Assembly (NCBI GenBank): GCA_029777225.1
Contig: JAKOSR010000060.1
Location: 1-14,357, forward strand
From: Chloroflexota bacterium
Lineage (GTDB): Bacteria; Chloroflexota; Anaerolineae; Anaerolineales; Anaerolineaceae
Length of the DNA stretch: 14,357 nucleotides
Direction of reading: 5' to 3'
The notes beneath the pieces are model-generated. The model was not told the DNA's origin. It did not search any database and saw nothing but the letters and a program-made list of their open reading frames with translations. Positions 5,513 through 13,125 of this stretch are shown here, piece by piece. Made by a program: the position numbers and the translations under genes. Positions within the stretch are counted from its first letter, which is position 1, and every line of letters starts with the position of its first letter.

Positions 5513-7810
5513 ATGCCCGCAATTAACGTTTCCATCAACATCCAGGGTATCGTCCAGGGTGTTGGCTTTCGACCCACGGTTTTCATCTATGCCCACAACC
5601 ACCATCTCACGGGTTGGGTAATGAATTCCGCCCACGGCGTGGATATCGAACTACATGGAAACGAAGCAGACATCCAGGCATTTATCGATGAATTACGAAG
5701 CGCGCCGCCGAAGCAGGCAAAAATTGACTTGTTTACGGTAACGAAAGCTCCCACTTTCATTTATCCGGATTTTTCCATCCGGGATAGCGTGGACAACCCG
5801 GAAGATTTTCTACCTGTCTCGCCTGACCTGGCCATTTGTCCGGATTGCCGTGCCGAGTTGTTTTCCACATCAGACCGGCGCTTTCGGTACCCCTTCATCA
5901 ACTGCACCAATTGCGGGCCACGCTTTTCCATCGTCCAAGCCGTTCCGTACGACCGGCCAAGTACGACGATGAAAGATTTCAACTTATGCCCGGATTGCGC
6001 GGCAGAATACCACGACCCGCGTGACCGGCGCTTCCATGCCCAGCCCGTCGCCTGCCCGGTTTGTGGACCAGGCGTGTGGTTGCAGGCGGACGGGGAAAAA
6101 CGCGCTGAGGGAGAGGAAGCCATTCAGCTGGCCCGCGCCCTCATCATGCAGGGCAAAATCCTGGCCCTCAAAGGCCTGGGAGGATTTCACCTCGCCTGTG
6201 ACGCTCACAACGAACAAGCAGTGGCTCTGCTCAGGCAACGGAAGCAGCGCAGTGGCAAGCCATTCGCGTTGATGGCAGCAAATTTGGAAACCATCCGGCG
6301 GTACGCTGTCCTCTCACACGCGGGTGAGGAATTGCTTACCGGTCCCCAGGCTCCAATCGCCCTGCTGGACGTTGCCCCCGGGGGGAAGGAATTGGCAAAA
6401 ATTACCGCCCCGGGTCAAAAGCGCCTGGGTTTCATGATCCCCTATACCCCGCTACATCTGCTCATCACCGAGCCGGCTGGGAATTTTACCGATGTTCTGG
6501 TGATGACCAGTGCCAACTTAAGCGAAGAACCCATCGCCTACCGCAACGAACAGGCCTTGATAAATCTCAAGGATCTTGCCGACGCGTTCCTGATGCACAA
6601 CCGGCCCATCAACATGCGGGTGGACGATTCCGTCGTTTCCATGGTGCAGGACGAACCTTACCTGGTGAGGCGCGCCCGCGGATACGCCCCCATGCCGGTG
6701 AGCCTCCCCGTTACCGCTGAGCCATTGCTCGCTGCCGGTACGCATCTCAAAAACACCTTCTGCCTGGCCAGGGACAGATACGCCTTCGTCAGCCATTACA
6801 TTGGCGACCTGGAAAACCAGGAAACCCTGACCTCCTACAAGGAGGCTGTCGCGCATTACGAAAAGCTTTTCCGCATTCATCCGCGCGCTTTGGCATGCGA
6901 CATGCATCCCGATTACCTGGCCACCCATTATGCCTCCCAGCGCGCGGAGCAGGAAGGGCTGCCACTCATCAAAGTGCAACATCACCACGCCCACATCGCG
7001 GCCTGCCTGGCGGAAAACCAATGGAATTCAAAGGAAAAAGTGATTGGCCTGGCGTTTGATGGCACCGGCTACGGGACGGACGGCACCATCTGGGGTGGCG
7101 AGGTGCTCATTGCCGGCTACGCGGACTTTGAACGCCGATTCCACCTGGCCCCGGTTCCCCTGCCCGGTGGCGACCTGGCTGTTCGCAAACCTGCCCGCAT
7201 GGCACTCAGTTATTTGTTGGCCGCGGGTCTCGACCCCGAAGACCAAGCGCTTGCTCCAGTGAAGTATCTTTCAAAATTAGAGGCGGACGCTGTAAAAAAC
7301 CAGGTCCAGATGGGTTTCAACGCGCCCAAAACCAGCAGCCTCGGCAGGCTTTTCGACGCGGTGGCCAGCCTGGCCGGGTTGGTGCAGGAAATCACCTACG
7401 AAGCCGAAGGCGCGATTGTGTTGGAAGCGATGGCCGACCCGGATGAGACGGGAGACTACCCCCTGCCCATCGCGGGCAATATTGTTAATCCCATTCCGCT
7501 CATCAAGGCTGTGGTGCAGGATGTTCATAACCAGGTTTCCACGGGGGTTATCTCGGCGCGTTTTCACAATGGCATCCTGCGGGCTGCGTTGGAGGCATCG
7601 CTCCAAATTCGGAGTGAGACCGGGATTAACCAGGTGGCATTATCGGGTGGAGTGTGGCAGAATCTATTCCTGGCAAACAAGATGATTCCTTGGCTCAGGC
7701 AAAAGCGTTTTATGGTTTTTTACCACCACCAGCTGCCACCCAATGATGGCTGCGTTTCACTCGGTCAGGCCATGGTCGCGTTATCGCAGGGCCTGTCGGC
7801 AAAGGAGTAA
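5513..7810 (+). CDS. hypF: Carbamoyltransferase HypF
   Basis: HypF turns carbamoyl phosphate and ATP into a carbamoyl group and loads it on the C-terminal cysteine of HypE, the source of the cyanide ligands. All domains are present in the 765 residues: an acylphosphatase domain with 'GIVQGVGFRP' (R20) and N38; paired zinc fingers starting at C109 ('CPDCRAE', 'NCTNCGP', then 'CPDCAAE', 'ACPVCGP'); a YrdC-like domain at about 200-380 ('LKGLGGFHLACDA', 'RKQRSGKPFALM'); and a Kae1-like carbamoyl transferase domain at about 390-765 with 'VQHHHAHIAA' near residue 490 and 'AFDGTGYGTDG'. The length matches typical HypF of about 750. No clear Shine-Dalgarno precedes the ATG, so translation probably depends on coupling to hypB just upstream. 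Confidence 0.96.
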   Translation: MPAINVSINIQGIVQGVGFRPTVFIYAHNHHLTGWVMNSAHGVDIELHGNEADIQAFIDELRSAPPKQAKIDLFTVTKAPTFIYPDFSIRDSVDNPEDFLPVSPDLAICPDCRAELFSTSDRRFRYPFINCTNCGPRFSIVQAVPYDRPSTTMKDFNLCPDCAAEYHDPRDRRFHAQPVACPVCGPGVWLQADGEKRAEGEEAIQLARALIMQGKILALKGLGGFHLACDAHNEQAVALLRQRKQRSGKPFALMAANLETIRRYAVLSHAGEELLTGPQAPIALLDVAPGGKELAKITAPGQKRLGFMIPYTPLHLLITEPAGNFTDVLVMTSANLSEEPIAYRNEQALINLKDLADAFLMHNRPINMRVDDSVVSMVQDEPYLVRRARGYAPMPVSLPVTAEPLLAAGTHLKNTFCLARDRYAFVSHYIGDLENQETLTSYKEAVAHYEKLFRIHPRALACDMHPDYLATHYASQRAEQEGLPLIKVQHHHAHIAACLAENQWNSKEKVIGLAFDGTGYGTDGTIWGGEVLIAGYADFERRFHLAPVPLPGGDLAVRKPARMALSYLLAAGLDPEDQALAPVKYLSKLEADAVKNQVQMGFNAPKTSSLGRLFDAVASLAGLVQEITYEAEGAIVLEAMADPDETGDYPLPIAGNIVNPIPLIKAVVQDVHNQVSTGVISARFHNGILRAALEASLQIRSETGINQVALSGGVWQNLFLANKMIPWLRQKRFMVFYHHQLPPNDGCVSLGQAMVALSQGLSAKE

Positions 7811-7812
7811 TT

Positions 7813-8073
7813 ATGTGCTTGGGAATTCCAGGTCAGGTGACCGATATCTATGATATGGAAGGAACCTTGATGAGCAAGGTCGACTTTGGCGGGGTTGTGC
7901 AGGAAGTGTGCGTGGCCACCGTGCCTGAGGTCAAGGTTGGGCAGTATGTGCTCGTCCACGCTGGCTTCGCGCTCAATATCTTGAGCGACCAGGAAGCCCT
8001 CGAGACGATTAAACTCTTCGAGGAATTGGAAAAATTCAACCAGGAGCATCCAAGCGGGGAGCAACCTGAATGA
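7813..8073 (+). CDS. hypC: Hydrogenase assembly chaperone HypC
   Basis: HypC is a small chaperone that binds HypD during assembly of Fe(CN)2CO and then escorts the iron group to the large subunit precursor. The 86-residue product begins 'MCLGIPG'; Cys2 is the essential iron-binding residue and the conserved 'VHAGFAL' with H49 is present. AAGGAG overlapping the end of hypF provides the ribosome binding site, and only two bases separate the hypF stop from this ATG. The stop overlaps the hypD start in ATGA. The C-terminal part past residue 70 is acidic and variable. No second hypC/hybG paralogue is in the window, so one chaperone would serve this hydrogenase. Confidence 0.96.
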   Translation: MCLGIPGQVTDIYDMEGTLMSKVDFGGVVQEVCVATVPEVKVGQYVLVHAGFALNILSDQEALETIKLFEELEKFNQEHPSGEQPE

Positions 8074-9167
8074 CAACCCTGACCAATGCCAATTTTCGGA
8101 GTGAGGAGCTTACCCAAAAATTGGTCGCCAGCATCCGCGCGATAACTACCAGGCCCTGGAACATCATGGAAATCTGTGGTGGCCAGACGCATGCCATCCT
8201 TCAATACGGCCTGGATCAGCTCTTGCCCGCGGGAATCCAACTAATTCACGGCCCTGGCTGCCCGGTGTGCGTAACCTCGCTCGAATCCATCGAGCAAGCC
8301 CTCAAGATTGCCCGCCAGGAAGACGTGATTTTTACCTCCTTTGGCGATATGCTCCGGGTTCCCGGTGCCGGACAGGACCTTTTCTCCGCCCGTGCTTCCG
8401 GCGCGGACGTACGCGTGGTTTACTCTCCCATGGAAGCTGTGAAAATTGCCGCGCTCAACTCTCAAAAAAAGGTGGTTTTCTTTGCGGTGGGCTTTGAGAC
8501 GACCGTTCCCTCCATCGCCCAAAGCGTCCTCCACGCGAAACGAAATGGAATAACCAACTTCACCATTCTCCCCGCTAATGTGCTGGTTCCCCCGGCAATG
8601 CACGCGATTCTCAGCAGTCCCGAAAACCGCGTCCAGGGTTTTCTCGCGGCCGGGCATGTGTGCGCGGTGATGGGTTATTGGGAATATGAACCGATTGCCG
8701 CGCGTTACCACACCCCCATTGTGGTGACTGGATTTGAGCCTGTCGATATCCTCAATGGCATTCTGATGACGGTGCAACAGCTCGAGGCTGGCATGCACAA
8801 TGTTCAGAACGCCTACCGGCGGGCAGTCACCCGGGAAGGCAACCTCACCGCGCAAGGCATCATTGCGCAGGTGTTTGAGCCGGTGGACCGTAACTGGAGG
8901 GGCATCGGCCTGATTCCCTTATCGGGCTTGGGATTACGGCCTGAATTTCAGACCTTTGACGTCCACGAACACTTCGAACTTGGCCATGAAACACTGGCGG
9001 AATCTCCCCTGTGCATCGCGGGCAGCGTGCTCCGCGGGGTGGCCACCCCGCATGACTGCCCTGCCTTTGGCCGGCAATGCACACCAGGAACCCCCCTGGG
9101 CGCGCCGATGGTCTCGTCGGAGGGTGCCTGTGCCGCCTATTACCGTTACCAGCGGGTGAAAGCATGA
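8070..9167 (+). CDS. hypD: Hydrogenase iron-cofactor assembly protein HypD
   Basis: HypD is the iron-sulfur scaffold on which, with HypC, the Fe(CN)2CO group of the hydrogenase active site is built; its redox-active cysteines are thought to hold iron and accept cyanide from HypE. The 365-residue protein has C36 in 'EICGGQTHAI', C64 and C67 in 'GPGCPVCVT', 'VGFETTVPS', and the C-terminal cluster region with 'SPLCIAGSVLRG', 'HDCPAFGRQCTPGTP' and 'EGACAAYY', which carries the [4Fe-4S] ligands. Length and motif order are standard. The gene overlaps hypC by four bases at its start and hypE by four bases at its end. Confidence 0.96.
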   Translation: MTTLTNANFRSEELTQKLVASIRAITTRPWNIMEICGGQTHAILQYGLDQLLPAGIQLIHGPGCPVCVTSLESIEQALKIARQEDVIFTSFGDMLRVPGAGQDLFSARASGADVRVVYSPMEAVKIAALNSQKKVVFFAVGFETTVPSIAQSVLHAKRNGITNFTILPANVLVPPAMHAILSSPENRVQGFLAAGHVCAVMGYWEYEPIAARYHTPIVVTGFEPVDILNGILMTVQQLEAGMHNVQNAYRRAVTREGNLTAQGIIAQVFEPVDRNWRGIGLIPLSGLGLRPEFQTFDVHEHFELGHETLAESPLCIAGSVLRGVATPHDCPAFGRQCTPGTPLGAPMVSSEGACAAYYRYQRVKA

Positions 9168-10243
9168 CCCAGGCTGGCTATCCTGAGATGCAAGGCCCCA
9201 ATTGCCCTCTGCCAATCAGCAAGCGGGAGATGGTGGTCATCGGGCATGGCAGTGGTGGGCAGCTGACCCACGAACTGATTCGGGATGTCTTTCAGAGCCG
9301 GCTCGGAAACCCCCTCCTGAACGCGGGGAACGACTCAGCCCTTTTGGATCTATCACAGGCACTTCCAGCCGGGCAGCGCCTTGTGGTCTCCACGGATGCC
9401 CATATCGTCTCGCCTTTGTTTTTTCCGGGAGGGGATATCGGCCGGCTTTCCGTGTGTGGCACGGTGAATGACCTGGCCATGATGGGTGCGCAACCCCGTT
9501 ACCTGACGGCCACTTTCATCATCGAGGAAGGTTTCCTCATTTCGGATCTCGAAAAAATCGTGGATTCCATGGCTGCTGCCTGCGCCGAGGCGCGGGTTCA
9601 GCTAGTTGCCGCAGATACCAAGGTGACCGAGCATGGCAAGAGTGACGGCATCTTTATCAGCACAACCGGCATTGGCTGGGCTCGCTCCACGCCCAGGATA
9701 GCCGGCGACCAGGCTCGCCCGGGAGATGCCGTGCTGGTCTCCGGGCCCATGGGCAACCACGGCATCGCCATCGCCCAGGCGCGTGGCAACCTCGGTTTTC
9801 AGAGCAACGTGGTCTCAGACACCGCCCCATTGAATAGCCTGGTGGGTCAACTGCTGGCGGAGGTACCTAACGTCCATGTGTTCAGGGACCCAACCCGGGG
9901 CGGGCTCGCGACCACCCTGGTCGAGATTAGCCGGCAGTCCTCCGTGACCATCGAACTGGATGAGAAGGCCATCCCTATCGACCCTCCTGTGCGTGTGGCC
10001 TGCGAGCTGCTGGGCCTTGACCCGCTCTACCTGGCCAATGAAGGCAAGATGCTGGTGATTTTGCCAGCCGAATTCGCGTACACCGCCCTGCGTGTACTGC
10101 GAGCCAATCCGCTTGGCAACCAGGCAGCCATCATTGGCCACGTCACGAAGCGACCTCAACCACAACTGCTGCTTAAAACCACGCTAGGCACCACCCGCGT
10201 CCTGGAGATGCTTTCAGGTGAAATGTTGCCAAGGATTTGCTAG
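9164..10243 (+). CDS. hypE: Carbamoyl dehydratase HypE
   Basis: HypE accepts the carbamoyl group from HypF on its C-terminal cysteine and dehydrates it with ATP to a thiocyanate, the cyanide donor for HypC-HypD. The 359-residue protein shows 'VIGHGSGGQLTHEL' near the N terminus, 'GNDSALLD', 'STDAHIVSPLFFPGGDIG' (ATP-binding, PurM-like fold) and ends in 'LPRIC', the conserved C-terminal cysteine. I chose ATG 9164, which overlaps the hypD stop in ATGA. An in-frame ATG at 9077 would add 29 residues of low-quality sequence that overlap hypD, so it is unlikely. The next gene starts one base after this stop. Confidence 0.95.
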   Translation: MTQAGYPEMQGPNCPLPISKREMVVIGHGSGGQLTHELIRDVFQSRLGNPLLNAGNDSALLDLSQALPAGQRLVVSTDAHIVSPLFFPGGDIGRLSVCGTVNDLAMMGAQPRYLTATFIIEEGFLISDLEKIVDSMAAACAEARVQLVAADTKVTEHGKSDGIFISTTGIGWARSTPRIAGDQARPGDAVLVSGPMGNHGIAIAQARGNLGFQSNVVSDTAPLNSLVGQLLAEVPNVHVFRDPTRGGLATTLVEISRQSSVTIELDEKAIPIDPPVRVACELLGLDPLYLANEGKMLVILPAEFAYTALRVLRANPLGNQAAIIGHVTKRPQPQLLLKTTLGTTRVLEMLSGEMLPRIC

Positions 10244-10244
10244 G

Positions 10245-11252
10245 ATGCATCCACGGCAAACAACAATCAAGACTATACGCAAAACTTCTTGGTTCTTTGT
10301 GCTTGCCGGCTGCGGTTTATTGATGGCCTTGAGCCCGGCCTGCGCGGTCAGGCAACAGCTGCCGGCCCAGGTAACACCGCCAACCTTAACAGCTTCACCC
10401 AATAATACCTCCCCCACACTTACCCCGCCTTTGCCGACGGTGACCTCATCGCCTCAGCCCTCTCCATCCAGCACGCCAATCGCTGACGCCGAACCAACCA
10501 CGAAGGGAACCATGGCCTTGCCCCAACCGGACGCATTAAGCGCGACGCTGGTGGACGGCGTGAGCTGGAAAGTGCTGGTTAAGGAGATCGGCCGGCCTGA
10601 GGCGCTCTTCGCGCTCAACCCGAACGAGGAATTTCATCCGGCCTCCATGTTAAAAATCCCGTTGGCGATGATTGTCCTCGATATCCAGGCAAAGGAAGGT
10701 CGGAACCTGGCTGAGCTTTCCTCGGTCGGGATTGGGAACCGTAATTTTTCCGCACTCCTGGAAGCCATGGTCGTCCGCAGCGAAAATGAGGCCACAGCCA
10801 TCCTGGAATACTACGCCCGTGGAGGTAACCGTCTGCGTGACCATCTGGATGGATGGGGGCTGGCCCATACGGGTTTTGAGCCCATGCGGTCGACCGCCAC
10901 CGACCTGGGCAACGCGCTGGAGGGGCTGTACAGCGGATCTTTCCTGCAGGAACCCTATCGGGGTTACCTGCTGGATTTAATGGAAAGCTTTACCGAAAAC
11001 GACACCCGTTACCTCGGTGTCATCAATGACACCTTGGATGGCTGCCAGCTCTATAACAAACGCGGCGAGTTGCTCAATCCAACCGTCGTCTCTGATATGG
11101 GCATTCTGACGTGTCCGAACCACGCCTTTGTGATTGTCATATCAGGCACGCCAGCGGTGGATAGCCAGGCCACCTTCGAATCAATCCTGGTCAACCTGGA
11201 ATCCTTCGCGCGGGAGTTGGGCACGCAGCTCAGCGCGATAATTATGGAATAA
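10245..11252 (+). CDS. Serine beta-lactamase-fold (class A/PBP-like) hydrolase, probable lipoprotein
   Basis: The 335-residue product starts with a basic N terminus (R4, K9, R12, K13), a short hydrophobic stretch and 'LAGC' at 20-23, a good lipobox; a second cysteine follows at C33. Residues about 40-90 are a Pro/Thr/Ser-rich linker, as in surface-tethered proteins. The remainder is a beta-lactamase-type domain with S134-M-L-K137 (SxxK), S179-E-N181 (SxN) and K272-R-G274 (KTG-like). These three motifs support a serine-nucleophile hydrolase outside the membrane, either a beta-lactamase-like or a DD-peptidase-like enzyme; the substrate cannot be told. AAGGA at 10231-10235 lies nine bases before ATG 10245, a better start than the in-frame GTG at 10218 that overlaps hypE. 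It is closely coupled to hypE, with no obvious link to hydrogenase maturation. Confidence 0.8.
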   Translation: MHPRQTTIKTIRKTSWFFVLAGCGLLMALSPACAVRQQLPAQVTPPTLTASPNNTSPTLTPPLPTVTSSPQPSPSSTPIADAEPTTKGTMALPQPDALSATLVDGVSWKVLVKEIGRPEALFALNPNEEFHPASMLKIPLAMIVLDIQAKEGRNLAELSSVGIGNRNFSALLEAMVVRSENEATAILEYYARGGNRLRDHLDGWGLAHTGFEPMRSTATDLGNALEGLYSGSFLQEPYRGYLLDLMESFTENDTRYLGVINDTLDGCQLYNKRGELLNPTVVSDMGILTCPNHAFVIVISGTPAVDSQATFESILVNLESFARELGTQLSAIIME

Positions 11253-11278
11253 GCAAAACTGCGCGAGGGTCTGACGTT

Positions 11279-11292
11279 TCAAGATTTCTTGA
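11279..11292. promoter_or_regulatory. 14-bp dyad overlapping the -35 box, candidate operator
   Basis: TCAAGA-TT-TCTTGA is a perfect inverted repeat with six-base arms and a two-base centre. Its right arm runs into the TTGACA of the predicted promoter, where a bound repressor would block polymerase. A 7-base direct repeat, ACGTTTC, also flanks it (11274-11280 and 11297-11303). The binding protein is unknown, and a dyad this short could arise by chance. Confidence 0.4.
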
Positions 11293-11316
11293 CAAAACGT
11301 TTCCCCATTGTATACT
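11289..11316 (+). promoter_or_regulatory. Sigma-70-like promoter for the methyltransferase/PIG-L pair
   Basis: TTGACA at 11289-11294 and TATACT at 11311-11316 are separated by 16 bases, very close to the housekeeping consensus, in an AT-richer gap that starts 37 bases after the preceding stop codon. The expected transcript start near 11323 leaves a short leader before the GAGAGG ribosome binding site and ATG 11349. This is the clearest promoter in the window and marks the end of the hydrogenase-associated transcription unit. Confidence 0.7.
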
Positions 11317-11348
11317 TACCCGGCACATGACATTTGAGAGGCGAAAAA

Positions 11349-12149
11349 ATGAAAATCGATTTTGAAGAAACCACCAACGATTTGCTGAAACGGATTGACA
11401 TCCATTCCCAGTACGGCGCGAAGGATATCGATACCTGGATGCTGGATGTTCTCCAACTGAAACCCGGCCTCAACATCCTGGATATTGGTTGCGGCGCTGG
11501 CAAACAGTGCTTTTCCTTTTTTCACCACCTCAAAGGGGATGTCAGAATCACTGGCACGGATGTCTCCGAATCGCTGCTTTCACAGGCCCGCCTTGAAAAT
11601 GAGAAAGTGGGCAATGCCGTTGATTTCCGTCAATTGGATTTCAACCTTCCCTTTGATCTCCCTTCCGACAATTATGACCTTATCTCGGCTTGTTTCGCGA
11701 TTTATTACGCCCAGGATATCCCCTTCACCCTGGCTGAAATGCATCGCGTCCTGAAGGTGGGCGGTCGTTTGTTCACAACCGGCCCTATGCCGGATAACAA
11801 GCAGGTGTTTTATGACATCGTCCGTGAAGCGACAGGCAAACCCATCCCACCCATGCCGGGCAGTTCCCGCTACGCCTCCCAGATTTACGGGACGATGCAA
11901 CAGCTTTTCTCAAATACCGAACAACACATTTTTGAAAATCCCCTGACCTTCACCAGCGTGGAACCTTTCATGGTCTACACGCGCGCGTCCATGTCCGAAG
12001 ACCGCAGGCTGTGGAATTCCCTCTTTGAAACCCATGAAGAGTTTGAAACTGTGATGGCTCAAATTGAAAAGGTCGCCACGGAGCGCATTTCGCACGATGG
12101 GCAATTGGTAATGACCAAGGTGGTCGGCGGCTTTATTGCCACCAAGTAG
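11349..12149 (+). CDS. Class I SAM-dependent methyltransferase, substrate unknown
   Basis: The 266-residue protein has a class I methyltransferase core: motif I 'ILDIGCGAGKQ' (D45-G51), the acidic ribose-binding residue D71 in 'GTDVSES', a motif near 'NYDLISACFAIYYAQD', and 'EMHRVLKVGGRLFTTGP' as post-motif III. This layout is that of small-molecule methyltransferases of the UbiE/Methyltransf_11 type, but the C-terminal 110 residues are not diagnostic. ATG 11349 with GAGAGG just upstream is preferred to an in-frame TTG at 11334. The PIG-L gene follows within about 20 bases and the two share the promoter upstream, so a joint role in modifying a sugar, glycolipid or thiol is plausible but unproven. 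Confidence 0.85.
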   Translation: MKIDFEETTNDLLKRIDIHSQYGAKDIDTWMLDVLQLKPGLNILDIGCGAGKQCFSFFHHLKGDVRITGTDVSESLLSQARLENEKVGNAVDFRQLDFNLPFDLPSDNYDLISACFAIYYAQDIPFTLAEMHRVLKVGGRLFTTGPMPDNKQVFYDIVREATGKPIPPMPGSSRYASQIYGTMQQLFSNTEQHIFENPLTFTSVEPFMVYTRASMSEDRRLWNSLFETHEEFETVMAQIEKVATERISHDGQLVMTKVVGGFIATK

Positions 12150-12165
12150 GTTTCGCGTGAAAAAC

Positions 12166-12807
12166 ATGACCTTCTTCGGAAAATCACTGCTTTTCCTAGG
12201 AGCCCATCCGGATGATATCGAATTGGGCTGTGGCGCTCTGATTGCCGATATCGCCGGGCAGACCGATATCCATTGCATGACGTTTTCCGACAACCGAAAA
12301 AACCCCGAGTTGCAGCACCTGGTGCCTGAACACAATGACAGCATGCGGGTTCTGGGCCTGAGGGATGACCAGGTTGAAATTGGTCAGTTCGAAACCCGGC
12401 GTTTCCCAGACGCGCGGCAGGAGATTCTTGAAAAGATGCTGCAATTACGCCGGCAACTGCAGCCTGAAATTGTTTTTGTTCACACCGCCCAGGATATACA
12501 CCAGGACCACGTGACCGTCACCCAGGAAGCCATGCGTGCCTTCCGCGGTACTACGGTGCTTGGTTTTGACGTACTGCGCAGCAGCTATGGGTTTTTCCCC
12601 CACTTCCTCGTGGAAGTCTCTGAAGTTGGTGTGGAAAAGAAAATAGCGGCCCTCGCAGCGTACACAACTTACGCGAACCGCTATTATTTCTCGCCTGAGG
12701 TCATCCGCGCCACAGCCATCCGACACGGAGCCCTGGCTGAACGCCCCTTCGCGGAAGGTTTTGACATCATCCGGATTGTGGGCAAATTCTCCGCAGCGGA
12801 AAGCTAG
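12166..12807 (+). CDS. PIG-L family zinc-dependent N-deacetylase (LmbE-like)
   Basis: PIG-L/LmbE enzymes remove acetyl groups from N-acetylglucosamine-type amino sugars, as in glycolipid or bacillithiol/mycothiol pathways. The 213-residue product shows 'LGAHPDDIELGCGA' (H14, D16, D17), with H14 and D17 expected to bind zinc and D16 to act as base, and 'DIHQDHVTV' (H112, H115) supplying the third ligand. The start is uncertain: ATG 12166 has no close ribosome binding site, whereas an in-frame GTG at 12157 lies six bases after TAGG; the difference is three residues. It follows the methyltransferase gene directly. Its stop TAG overlaps the stop of the convergent minus-strand gene inside CTAG. 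Confidence 0.87.
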   Translation: MTFFGKSLLFLGAHPDDIELGCGALIADIAGQTDIHCMTFSDNRKNPELQHLVPEHNDSMRVLGLRDDQVEIGQFETRRFPDARQEILEKMLQLRRQLQPEIVFVHTAQDIHQDHVTVTQEAMRAFRGTTVLGFDVLRSSYGFFPHFLVEVSEVGVEKKIAALAAYTTYANRYYFSPEVIRATAIRHGALAERPFAEGFDIIRIVGKFSAAES

Positions 12808-13103
12808 AGCATTTCCGCTTTGTTCTCAAGAAGTGTCTTGTTCTTGGGTGGAATGGGTCGCACATGCTGGGAATCAAAAGGAAACCACAAAATTTGGTCG
12901 GGGACCATCCAGCCATCCGTCAAGTAAATATTCTTGTTAAACTGCACCGCCAGCAGTTTGTTCTCCACCTGGACCACCGTCCCGCGTAACCATCCGCGAA
13001 TACGCTGGCCATTCTTCTCGTGGTCACACTTCACTTCAACCTTGTCCCCCACCTGATAACCCCTTTCTTCGTCCGGGGCCTTCATAAATTTTCCCATTGG
13101 CAT
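12804..13103 (-). CDS. Small hypothetical protein with SH3/Tudor-like beta-barrel
   Basis: This 99-residue protein is not one I can name. Its middle, 'GYQVGDKVEVKCDHE' followed by 'GWLRGTVVQVENKLLAVQF' and 'WMVPDQILWFP', has the alternating beta-strand pattern of a small SH3, Tudor or KOW-type barrel (residues about 14-70). It is rich in Lys with a basic tail, which could suit nucleic-acid or protein binding. A strong ribosome binding site, AAGGAGG, lies five bases before its ATG, supporting a real gene. It begins 22 bases after the sufD stop on the same strand, so it is probably cotranscribed with sufD. No cysteine pair or catalytic motif is visible. Confidence 0.75.
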   Translation of the reverse strand: MPMGKFMKAPDEERGYQVGDKVEVKCDHEKNGQRIRGWLRGTVVQVENKLLAVQFNKNIYLTDGWMVPDQILWFPFDSQHVRPIPPKNKTLLENKAEML

Positions 13104-13125
13104 AACAACCTCCTTACACCTCTTC

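Noticed and set aside
9077..9163. Upstream ATG for hypE
   Set aside because: It adds 29 non-conserved residues over hypD coding sequence; ATG 9164 forms the same ATGA overlap seen at the hypA/B and hypC/D borders.
10218..10220. GTG start of the beta-lactamase-fold gene inside hypE
   Set aside because: ATG 10245 has a good ribosome binding site and gives a proper signal sequence N terminus.
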